Shown in pieces: positions 7,333-13,737 of a stretch of 16,657 nt of DNA. Positions within the stretch are counted from its first letter, which is position 1. Every line of letters starts with the position of its first letter. The stretch is from NCBI GenBank assembly GCA_035295665.1, contig DATGIQ010000696.1, positions 1-16,657 on the forward strand. The letters are read 5' to 3'. The notes below the pieces were generated by a model. It had not been told where the DNA came from. It saw nothing but the letters and a program-made list of their open reading frames with translations, and ran no database searches. The translations under genes were made by a program, and so were the position numbers. This DNA is from DATGIQ01 sp035295665 (GTDB lineage Bacteria > Planctomycetota > Planctomycetia > Gemmatales > Gemmataceae).

Positions 7333-8049
7333 GTGTCCGGACGGCGTGCCTACTCCCTGATCGAACTCCTTGTGGTAATCGCGATCATCGCGGTGTTGAT
7401 CGGCTTGTTGCTGCCGGCGGTGCAGAAGGTCCGTGAGACCGCCAATCGCATCAAGTGTGCCAACAATCTCAAGCAAATTGGCCTGGCCCTGGCGATGTAC
7501 ACCGAGAACAACAAGGGGTACTTTCCCTTGGACAGCGATCACGCCAGCGATTACGACAAGGCATGGGTCTTCACCCTCAAGCCGTACTTGGAAAACGTGG
7601 CCACGACGTTCATCTGTCCGGTCGATCCCAAGGCGGAGCAACGGCTGGTGTCACTTTCCTACGGGCCTCAAGGCACCAGCTATGTGCTCAACGAGTACCT
7701 CAATCAAGGCCGCGATGCCTGCGTGAGGATGCAATTCCTGACGGCAACGTCGCGGATGATCACCGTCTTTACCGGGTCCGATCAGCGCGGGGCGGGATGG
7801 AGTGATGATCATGTCCATACGCGCCAATGGTTTCGCACCCCCGACGATGGTTTAGCCTGGGTCCGCATGCTGGAAGGCATTCAACCTGACCGCTTCGCCG
7901 GAACCCTGGGAACCGACAAGGATCCCACCCACCATACCGCGGGTTACGCCAACTACCTGTATGCCGACGGCCACGTTGACGCGATCCCGGCGGCACAGGT
8001 CAAGCAATGGGCGGACACAGGGGAGAACTTTGCCAAACCGCCCCTGTAA
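7333..8049 (+). CDS. DUF1559 pilin-like protein with H-Xn-DG tail
   Basis: A 238-residue protein beginning at GTG 7333. AAAGGA (7320-7325) lies 7 nt upstream and residues 6-30 then form a typical type IV pilin/pseudopilin N-terminus (AYSLIELLVVIAIIAVLIGLLLPAV). Prepilin peptidase would cleave before Tyr7, and the conserved Glu11 is present. Tyr replaces the usual Phe, and Ala precedes it rather than Gly. The C-terminus HHTAGYANYLYADGHVDAI fits the prepilin-processing-associated H-Xn-DG tail of DUF1559 (SBP_bac_10) proteins, with ten residues between His and DG instead of the usual nine. It is smaller than most DUF1559 proteins. Such proteins are made in many copies by planctomycetes and are thought to be membrane-anchored, surface-exposed pseudopilins. 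It shares a transcription unit with the anchor-M gene 40 nt downstream. Confidence 0.9.
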   Translation: MSGRRAYSLIELLVVIAIIAVLIGLLLPAVQKVRETANRIKCANNLKQIGLALAMYTENNKGYFPLDSDHASDYDKAWVFTLKPYLENVATTFICPVDPKAEQRLVSLSYGPQGTSYVLNEYLNQGRDACVRMQFLTATSRMITVFTGSDQRGAGWSDDHVHTRQWFRTPDDGLAWVRMLEGIQPDRFAGTLGTDKDPTHHTAGYANYLYADGHVDAIPAAQVKQWADTGENFAKPPL

Positions 8050-8059
8050 TTCATCTCAT

Positions 8060-8074
8060 GAAATGTAACATCTC
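8060..8074 (+). promoter_or_regulatory. 15-nt near-palindrome before the anchor-M gene
   Basis: GAAATGTAACATCTC is a palindrome around its central A apart from one mismatched pair. It lies in the 40-nt gap between the DUF1559 stop and the next ATG, directly before the Shine-Dalgarno AAGGAG (8078-8083). It vaguely resembles half-sites of Fur/Zur-type operators (GAAATGTTA). With one copy and an internal position in a transcription unit, it may be chance. Confidence 0.2.
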
Positions 8075-8089
8075 CAGAAGGAGTTCATC

Positions 8090-9118
8090 ATGCTTCGCAT
8101 GATCCCGCTTAACCGTTTGGGCATTCGCTTCGTTCGCCAAGTCCATCAATCCAGGAGAGCCCACCCGGCCCGGACACGATTGGCCGTGGAACTACTGGAA
8201 AGCCGGCTCGTCCTGGACCGCACCGTCCTCGATATGGTGCATGCCCACATCGAAGTGAATTATGCCAACGGAGCATGGACCATGGATGTGCTCGACGAAA
8301 CCGACAACGTGGTCTATGCGCCGTCCGATGTGCTCTTGTACGTCAACGCCAACGCCCGCCACACGCAGCCGGCCGGCTGGACCTTTATCGGAGCCGGGGA
8401 CGGCAATATGGATTGGCAGCTGCCGGAGGAAGAGGATCCCACGCTACTCACCGTTGCCCTGTCCACGGAAAACACCGCACCGGGAACGTTCGATATCTAT
8501 CGTCCCAACGACCCCCGGATCACCCGCCCGGGCGAGTGGATGAAATTCGCCCTCCGCGACCTCCAGGGGCCGGGCGATATTTCCGCCTGGCAAGATGACC
8601 AAGGACCACCCTCGAACTGGTGGATCTCCAGTTACGACGGCGGCCGAACGCTGGACCCCGTCGTGTATATCGAGCCGGGCGGGCACATGCACCTCAACTG
8701 GGGCTTTACCGCCGCCGGCATATACCAGGCCACGTTTGAGGCCTCCGCGTTCCTGAACGGACATGGTCTGCCGTCCCGGAGCGACGACGTGACCTTCACG
8801 TTCGGCATCGAAGATACCGGCACGACTCCTCCTCCCGGTGCCAGGGCCAGGCCTCCATTTGACCAGGCGCTGAAGAACGCGGGGATTTCTCCAACGGGCT
8901 CCCTGGGTGCGTCACTCACCCCGAGCGAAACGATGGCCAAGCCGGCCGCAGAGGTGGTGCCGCTGCTCAATGGACAAAGCGTCGACCACTTCTTCACCCG
9001 CCTGACCGGCGTAAACTCCGGGTCGGACGTTCATGCACCAAAACAGCATGAGTCGCAGGCCCAGCGAATCGATGGGTTCACTCAAACCCTCGGCATGAAA
9101 GAATCCCTGACGATTTGA
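8090..9118 (+). CDS. Choice-of-anchor M (TIGR03769-like) surface protein
   Basis: A 342-residue protein with Shine-Dalgarno AAGGAG 6 nt before the ATG. Residues 28-42 (ARTRLAVELLESRLVL) resemble the planctomycete N-terminal LEPR-XLL surface-sorting motif, with no classic signal peptide. Residues 46-215 match the choice-of-anchor M/TIGR03769 pattern: LDMVHAHIEVNYANGAW near the start, and GGHMHLNWGFTAAGIYQATFEASA at 197-220. The paired His in HAH (51-53) and HMH (199-201) stand out as possible metal ligands (inference). Residues 240-342 are Pro/Ala/Ser-rich and probably unstructured. In actinobacteria this repeat occurs on wall-anchored proteins encoded beside metal-type ABC transporters. No such transporter is in this window, so a zinc or manganese role here is only suggested. 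The gene ends a unit with the DUF1559 and Cys-rich genes and is followed by a strong hairpin. Confidence 0.78.
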   Translation: MLRMIPLNRLGIRFVRQVHQSRRAHPARTRLAVELLESRLVLDRTVLDMVHAHIEVNYANGAWTMDVLDETDNVVYAPSDVLLYVNANARHTQPAGWTFIGAGDGNMDWQLPEEEDPTLLTVALSTENTAPGTFDIYRPNDPRITRPGEWMKFALRDLQGPGDISAWQDDQGPPSNWWISSYDGGRTLDPVVYIEPGGHMHLNWGFTAAGIYQATFEASAFLNGHGLPSRSDDVTFTFGIEDTGTTPPPGARARPPFDQALKNAGISPTGSLGASLTPSETMAKPAAEVVPLLNGQSVDHFFTRLTGVNSGSDVHAPKQHESQAQRIDGFTQTLGMKESLTI

Positions 9119-9130
9119 CGCAGGGAACAG

Positions 9131-9170
9131 CCGCTGGCGTGGCCAAGTTATTCTCTGGCCACGCCAGCGG
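9131..9170. terminator. Strong bidirectional hairpin between convergent genes
   Basis: The arms 9131-9145 (CCGCTGGCGTGGCCA) and 9156-9170 are perfectly complementary over 15 bp with a 10-nt loop. The hairpin starts 12 nt after the anchor-M stop and lies 53 nt past the end of the minus-strand ABC gene. Its place between convergent genes fits a shared terminator, although no long T-run follows on either strand. Confidence 0.75.
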
Positions 9171-9222
9171 CGGTCCATCCAGGCACGGCCACTGCCGGAA
9201 TGATCTCCTATGAGGCAATCGA

Positions 9223-10566
9223 TCAGGGAATGCTTCCCGTTTGGCCATTGGCCGTATCGGCGGCTCCGGGGAGGGGAGTGTGCGACCACGTGCTGGGCGC
9301 GTACACTTCGCAGTTCGTCTGGGTGTAGCTCTCGAAATACGGTCGATGGCCGGTCAAGTCTGCTTCCACAACCCTGAAGATCACCGCATAGTCCACCTGA
9401 TGGTCCAGACTCTCCCCCAGCCGTAATACCCAGGGAGTCAGGGCGTAGGTGCCGGGATAGACATACATCTTCGGGATCACTACCCGGAACCGATGCCGGC
9501 CGGGTTCGAGCGGCTCATGCAATCCTTCCCAGGTCGAGATGAAATGCTCCACGCTCATCCCCATGCTGTTTTGCAGGGCGAAGCCGATCTCGGGCTCGCT
9601 CAACCGCTGCGTACACAGGATCTCCAGCTCCACGACCAACGTATCGCCCATGAAGAACGTTTCGCACGGTTGGCCGGCCTCATTGCGCAGCGTAAACGAG
9701 GTGATCTGTGCGTACCGGCGGGGGCCCCAATGGGCAGCGCGCTGCAAGCTTCCTCCTGTGCTCTGTGAAACACTATTGACGTACCGTTCGATGCCGGCAC
9801 GGGTCGGTCCATCGAACACGAGCACACCGTTCTCCAAGACGATCACCCGCTGACACAGAGTGCTGATCGCCGATAGGTTGTGGCTAACGAACAGCACCGT
9901 TAAGCCGGCCTTGGCGACGCTGCCCATTTTCTCCACACACTTCTTCTGAAAAGCTAAATCACCCACGGCCAAAACCTCATCCAGGAGGAGGGTTTCCGGC
10001 TCCAGATGGGCAGCCACAGCAAAGGCAAGCCGCACGTACATGCCGCTGGAGTACCGCTTCACGGGGGTGTCCAGAAACTTGCCAATCTCGGCAAAGTCCA
10101 CGATGGCATCGAACTTCCGCTTGATCTCCCGGCGGCTCATGCCCAGGATGGCGCCGTTGAGGAAGATGTTCTCCCGGCCGGTCAGCTCCGCATGGAACCC
10201 GGTGCCGACTTCGAGCAAGCTAGAGATGCGGCCCCGGATCTCGATACGGCCGGCCGTGGGTTGCACAATCCGGCTAAAGATTTTCAGGAGCGTCGATTTC
10301 CCTGACCCATTTTGGCCAATGATGCCGATCACAATCCCCGGCTGGACTTCCAAGGAGACATCTTTTAGCGCCCAGATCATCTCCTCGGGATTCGCGCCGT
10401 TGACGATTGCCGGCGGGACCGCTCCCCAGCGCGACATGCGTTGCAGACGGCGCCACGGTTCTGCCGCGACGTCCATGATCGCTTCCCGCAAGGTGCGATC
10501 CGCTCGCTGCCGGGCTCCGATGTGGTAAAGCTTGCTCACATGGTCGGCGATCAAGATCGGTTTCAT
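9223..10566 (-). CDS. Polysaccharide ABC transporter ATP-binding protein with Wzt-type C-terminus
   Basis: A 447-residue ATPase of the Wzt/TagH kind, which powers export of O-antigen-like or other surface polysaccharides. Walker A is GQNGSGKS (84-91), the signature is YSSGM (172-176), Walker B is LLLDE (193-197), and the switch His is in VSHN (229). Residues from about 280 to 425 form a Wzt_C-like beta-sandwich (FFMGDTLVVELEI, HRFRVVIPKMYVYPGTYALTPWVL), which in characterised members selects the polysaccharide. N-terminal residues 20-60 carry the usual spacer (LREAIMD...NPEEMIWALKDVSL). The partner membrane permease (Wzm) would normally be next to it and is absent here, as are glycosyltransferases, so the partner must be elsewhere. 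It lies 114 nt after the HD gene on the same strand. The start codon sits in a long inverted repeat. Confidence 0.9.
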   Translation of the reverse strand: MKPILIADHVSKLYHIGARQRADRTLREAIMDVAAEPWRRLQRMSRWGAVPPAIVNGANPEEMIWALKDVSLEVQPGIVIGIIGQNGSGKSTLLKIFSRIVQPTAGRIEIRGRISSLLEVGTGFHAELTGRENIFLNGAILGMSRREIKRKFDAIVDFAEIGKFLDTPVKRYSSGMYVRLAFAVAAHLEPETLLLDEVLAVGDLAFQKKCVEKMGSVAKAGLTVLFVSHNLSAISTLCQRVIVLENGVLVFDGPTRAGIERYVNSVSQSTGGSLQRAAHWGPRRYAQITSFTLRNEAGQPCETFFMGDTLVVELEILCTQRLSEPEIGFALQNSMGMSVEHFISTWEGLHEPLEPGRHRFRVVIPKMYVYPGTYALTPWVLRLGESLDHQVDYAVIFRVVEADLTGHRPYFESYTQTNCEVYAPSTWSHTPLPGAADTANGQTGSIP

Positions 10567-10631
10567 GGCTTGTCACCGGGGCAGGGGACTTCCAGAACTG
10601 GGCGATCGTGTAAGCCCCGGGCCAAGCCATG
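10564..10631 (-). promoter_or_regulatory. Inverted repeat covering the start codon of the ABC ATPase gene
   Basis: CATGGCTTG (10564-10572) pairs perfectly with CAAGCCATG (10623-10631). Inside, CCGGGGC (10576-10582) pairs with GCCCCGG (10614-10620), with a small internal loop between. In minus-strand RNA the ATG of the ABC gene (10564-10566) would lie in the 3' arm, so the stem could hide the start codon. No good Shine-Dalgarno sequence is visible before this gene. Confidence 0.4.
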
Positions 10632-10680
10632 CCACCCGGCCATCGGCGGCGTCACGAGTATCCGTCCCGCCAGCAATTGT

Positions 10681-11229
10681 TCAGGCCTGGCCGGCTTCAA
10701 CGTGCTTGACCAATTCGACGACCATCTCCCACGGCCGTCGAAGCGGTTCCGGCAGCTGCGGTTTCAATGCATCGAGATAGAAATGGGCCCGTTTCAAAAC
10801 GTGGGCGCGCTGCGGAGGGGCACTATCGATGGAATCCATCACGTTATCGTAAACGTCGGCCAGCTTGCACGCCTTGACCTGCCAGGGGGCTTGGGCCAGT
10901 GCCGTGGCATAGGCTTGTTCGCGCGGTTCATCGGGAAGTCGCTTGTCTTTGGACAGGGCGGCCACCCATCTGGCCACATCCTCACCGAACCGTTCCGTGA
11001 GGTCGTCGAAGTCCGTGTCGGTATCTTCCACGGTATCGTGCAGCGCGGCGGCCATGAGTGCATGCGGATCGTCGATGCCGAAGACATGGCGGAGCACCAA
11101 GCAGACACGGAAGACATGGCTGACGTAGGGCGTTGCTCTGTCCTTCCGCAGCTTTCCTTGGTGGGCCCGCGCGGCAAACGCGATGGCTTCCAAGAGCGGC
11201 TGGATCGTCTTTGCCGCGGCCTCGGCCAT
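10681..11229 (-). CDS. HD-domain protein, MESH1/SpoT-hydrolase-like
   Basis: A 182-residue stand-alone HD phosphohydrolase. Motifs follow the (p)ppGpp hydrolase half of RelA/SpoT proteins and the small MESH1-type hydrolases: ARAHQGKLRKDRATPYVSH (21-38), AALHDTVEDT (61-70), and KLADVYDN (122-129). The likely metal ligands are His38, His64, Asp65 and Asp125, and Glu68-Asp69 are the usual catalytic acidic pair. No synthetase or ACT domain follows, so if active it would only degrade alarmones or a related nucleotide. I prefer ATG 11229, with GGAGG (11239-11243) 9 nt upstream. A GTG at 11253 would overlap the preceding stop as GTGA. Either way it is closely linked to the YcgQ-like gene. The substrate is inferred from family motifs; other HD phosphohydrolase activities are possible. 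Confidence 0.82.
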   Translation of the reverse strand: MAEAAAKTIQPLLEAIAFAARAHQGKLRKDRATPYVSHVFRVCLVLRHVFGIDDPHALMAAALHDTVEDTDTDFDDLTERFGEDVARWVAALSKDKRLPDEPREQAYATALAQAPWQVKACKLADVYDNVMDSIDSAPPQRAHVLKRAHFYLDALKPQLPEPLRRPWEMVVELVKHVEAGQA

Positions 11230-11249
11230 GGGTCCGTTCCTCCGCGGGC

Positions 11250-12464
11250 TCACTGAAGGTAATACCGGGGATCCGGATCCGTGACTTTGACATCCTCGGG
11301 CGCGTTGACGATCAACATCGTAACGTATTCATCTCGATCCTTGCGCTGCCCGAACGTGATTCGACCCGTGACACTGACCCATTCCAGAGGCTTGATATGG
11401 GATAGACTGCCGCGGGCATGCGGATCCAGCTGGATCACCACGTTCAGAGGCCGCGCATCCGCGGCGCAGCAGGTAATCTTGAACCGAACCAGTGTAAAGG
11501 TGCGATCATTCCGGCCCGGCGAATATTGCCCGACGAGTCGAACAACCTTGCCTTCATAGAACTGCCGAGAGCCAGGCGTATACGCCGCACCTTGCAGCGT
11601 ATTGAATTCAAGCGGGATCACATCATCCGCCCGGGTAAGCTCAATCTCTTCGGTCCTGGTGTCCGCCGGATGTACAACGGTCAATTTGATTTGGGTCTTC
11701 GATTTGCCCTTGAGCTTCGCAACGGCCTCTTCCACGGGAAGATCCTTGAGTGAGATCGTCTCGGGTTTATCGAGGGGTTTACCTGTCTCATCCTTTTCCC
11801 GCGTGACCTGTGTAATTGCATCACCAGCTTTGATTCCAGCCTTGGCTGCGGGGCCGTCGGCCACCACGGAAACCACCTCGACCCCATCGTGCCCGTTGGC
11901 CTTGGTAATCTGTAAACCGGTGTTTTCGACATACTTGCCGGCCGAAGTCGGATCGATGTCGTTCACACTGACCGAGATACCGGAAGCACTGAAACCTGCA
12001 TTCGGCAGGTGCAGGAAGTAGAGCACAATCGGCAGCAAGAGGACAATGTAGCGCCCCGGATTCCACGCGTGCTCATGGCCGCAGTCGTGCCCGTGGCTGT
12101 GCTCATGGCTGTGCTCATGCTCATGCTCATGCTCGTGGTCGCAATCGTGTCCGTGCTCATGGGTGTGTTCTTCCTCATGGCTGTGGACATGGGTATGCCC
12201 ATGCTCATGGCAATGGGTGTGTTCGTGGGCAGCAGTCGACGTGCCGGCGGTGCGCCACAAACCGACGGCACGCAAGGCAACCAGACCCAGTAGGACGAAC
12301 CCGCTCCAGAGGATGTAGACGTGCAGGTATTCCGCGAGGATGAAGCGGAGGATGTTCTGGTAGTAGAGCATGACGGCCACGCCTCCCAGCAAGCCGCAAA
12401 TGCCGATCGTGCACAGCTGCTCCATGTAATAGGTGCTGCGGTCATCGCTATGCGTATGCCCCAT
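11250..12464 (-). CDS. YcgQ/TIGR03943 (DUF1980) membrane protein with His-rich loop and inserted PDZ domain
   Basis: A 404-residue protein from the ATG at 12464, chosen because AAGGAG (12471-12476) lies 6 nt upstream. Residues 18-34 and 48-68 are membrane segments. Residues 80-132 are a loop with 24 His and several Cys, mostly HEH/HSH. Residues 138-152 are a third membrane segment (YIVLLLPIVLYFLHL). Residues 181-278 look like a PDZ domain (GVEVVSVVADGPAAKAGIKAGDAITQV, then LPVEEAVAKLKGKSKTQIKLTVV). Residues 286-396 are the DUF1980/OB-like C-terminal domain (FYEGKVVRLVGQY, FKITCCAADARPLNV, WVSVTGRITF). Members usually have two or more N-terminal membrane helices and this C-terminal domain; I do not recall a PDZ in between. 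The partner permease ends 11 nt upstream. The His-rich loop suggests binding of zinc, nickel or a similar metal. Function is not established for the family. Confidence 0.82.
   Translation of the reverse strand: MGHTHSDDRSTYYMEQLCTIGICGLLGGVAVMLYYQNILRFILAEYLHVYILWSGFVLLGLVALRAVGLWRTAGTSTAAHEHTHCHEHGHTHVHSHEEEHTHEHGHDCDHEHEHEHEHSHEHSHGHDCGHEHAWNPGRYIVLLLPIVLYFLHLPNAGFSASGISVSVNDIDPTSAGKYVENTGLQITKANGHDGVEVVSVVADGPAAKAGIKAGDAITQVTREKDETGKPLDKPETISLKDLPVEEAVAKLKGKSKTQIKLTVVHPADTRTEEIELTRADDVIPLEFNTLQGAAYTPGSRQFYEGKVVRLVGQYSPGRNDRTFTLVRFKITCCAADARPLNVVIQLDPHARGSLSHIKPLEWVSVTGRITFGQRKDRDEYVTMLIVNAPEDVKVTDPDPRYYLQ
12114..12137 (-). repeat. Hexanucleotide repeat in the His-rich coding region
   Basis: CTCATG occurs three times in tandem followed by CTCGTG, encoding Glu-His dipeptides on the minus strand. 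Looser copies of the same hexamer (CTCATGG, CTGTGG) extend over roughly 12068-12225. The repeat could change length by slippage in steps of two residues without altering the frame. Confidence 0.75.
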
Positions 12465-12475
12465 GGGAAGCTCCT

Positions 12476-13507
12476 TCAATGATACAGGCTCAATTGCCCC
12501 AGCCAGCTCGTGATCTGCTCGTGGTAGTTTTCCCACAGCTCATGGATGATGAGCGAATAAATCAACACCTGGAGGACTACCGCAGAGACAACCGTCCAGA
12601 TGAGGCGCGGGCGAAATACCCGCGTATACATGGCGTACAACTTGAAGTCTAGCATCGGCCCGAGGACCAGGAAAGCTAACTTGGAGGCCGGCCGAACCGT
12701 GACGAAGCTGGCAGCGACAAAGGCGTCCGCCTGACTGCAAATGCACAGCACAATCGCCAGGCCCATCATGATGCCGATCGAAAAGATCGGGTAGCTGCGT
12801 GAAAGACCTTCCAGCTGATCTTTTAACAGGAGCCGGCCCAGGGCGGCGAGCAAGGCTCCGAGAATAAGAAACACCATCACATCCACGAAATCGTGCAAAG
12901 CGGTCTCGGTAATGTTGTTGATCCGTTGCCAAAAGGAGCGGCGCGGCCCTGCACCGTTGCCATTGTCGGGGTCTTCCACGAGATCCGTTTTGCCAGTGGG
13001 CACAGCCAAGGGAGTGAGAAGCTTCTCCGGCCCGTGCCTGCGGTACTGCCATTCCACGATCAAGCCGGTAACAAAGGCGACCAGATAGCCCACACTCACG
13101 CGCAGCCACATCATGCCGTCGCCGCCGATTTGATAGGTGAGGTTTCCCGCACTGTCGGTGAATTTCTCCATTCCCGTGAAGGCGACACGAGTGCTGAGCA
13201 TGGTGACCACGTTGATGATCGGTCCGGCGAGGAGATAACAGACGCAGCAGCTGAGCGGCACGCCCTTGCGGAGCAGGCGGCGCACCACCACGAGGATGCC
13301 GCAGTCGCACATCGGCGAGGGAAGGCCCAGAAAGCCGCCGATGGCGATAGCCAAGATGCGGTTCCGCGGAATCAGCCGGGCGATTAATTTCTGGGGAAGC
13401 AGTTCTTCGACCACCCCGGCAATGACTGCGCCGAACACGATGAATGGTAGAGCTTCGTACAGGATGCTCGTGAAGGTGACGATAAAATTCTTGATTTGCT
13501 CTTCCAC
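12476..13507 (-). CDS. UPF0718 (PF03773, ArsP/YcgR-like) permease
   Basis: A 343-residue multi-spanning permease with about eight hydrophobic segments and a soluble stretch at 155-200. The family core is PSPMCDCGILVVVRRLLRKG (64-82), with Cys67 and Cys69, then SCCVCYLLAGPIINVVTM (86-103). A second half-motif, CICSQADAFVAASF (255-268), repeats the Cys pair. ArsP members export organoarsenicals through a Cys-based site, but the branch next to a DUF1980 protein is uncharacterised, so the substrate is unknown. The start is GTG 13507; no clear Shine-Dalgarno sequence precedes it. The stop overlaps the Shine-Dalgarno of the YcgQ-like gene, so the two are probably co-translated partners. A palindrome lies 58 nt upstream of the start. 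It is followed in the operon by the HD gene. Confidence 0.88.
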   Translation of the reverse strand: MEEQIKNFIVTFTSILYEALPFIVFGAVIAGVVEELLPQKLIARLIPRNRILAIAIGGFLGLPSPMCDCGILVVVRRLLRKGVPLSCCVCYLLAGPIINVVTMLSTRVAFTGMEKFTDSAGNLTYQIGGDGMMWLRVSVGYLVAFVTGLIVEWQYRRHGPEKLLTPLAVPTGKTDLVEDPDNGNGAGPRRSFWQRINNITETALHDFVDVMVFLILGALLAALGRLLLKDQLEGLSRSYPIFSIGIMMGLAIVLCICSQADAFVAASFVTVRPASKLAFLVLGPMLDFKLYAMYTRVFRPRLIWTVVSAVVLQVLIYSLIIHELWENYHEQITSWLGQLSLYH

Positions 13508-13565
13508 GGCGGTTGTGTCTTGAAGGATGAGGAAGTAGGCGAAGTTGGCAAAACCCCTTTATGTT

Positions 13566-13587
13566 ACGAATCGGCGGTCCGATTCGT
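13566..13587 (-). promoter_or_regulatory. Perfect 9-bp inverted repeat upstream of the permease operon
   Basis: ACGAATCGG (13566-13574) and CCGATTCGT (13579-13587) are perfectly complementary with a 4-nt spacer. The site is 58 nt before the permease start, within the 230-nt gap (13508-13737) between the aminotransferase stop and the permease, where I see no other gene. It may be an operator for a metal-responsive regulator or the stem of a terminator. On the minus strand TAACAT follows the palindrome as a weak -10 candidate. No T-run follows closely. Confidence 0.4.
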
Positions 13588-13737
13588 TCAGAATGCCGGC
13601 GGAGTGCGCCCAGATTCTCGCAAGTCAATCAGGATAGTGGTTCGCTCCGCCGGTTCCTTCCTACCATCTTACAAAGATCGGCTTGCCCAGCATAGCGTGC
13701 CATGCGGAACTAGCGACTGAGGGAATGGGGCAGGGGG

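Noticed and set aside
12068..12225. CRISPR-like or satellite array
   Set aside because: The regular spacing comes from hexamers encoding His-rich dipeptides in an uninterrupted reading frame; there are no spacers.
13555..13592. MerR-type promoter with a long spacer and central operator
   Set aside because: The palindrome and a weak TAACAT could fit, but the -35 candidate (CTGAAC) is poor and no MerR gene is nearby, so only the palindrome is reported.
12540..13628. Minus-strand open frame of 362 codons overlapping the permease
   Set aside because: It is a different frame of the permease gene, rich in Arg, Pro and His with no membrane segments; the permease frame carries the full family motifs.
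13496..13720. Small plus-strand open frame (74 codons) in the gap before the permease
   Set aside because: No ribosome binding site, no recognisable sequence, and it overlaps the permease start and the palindrome.
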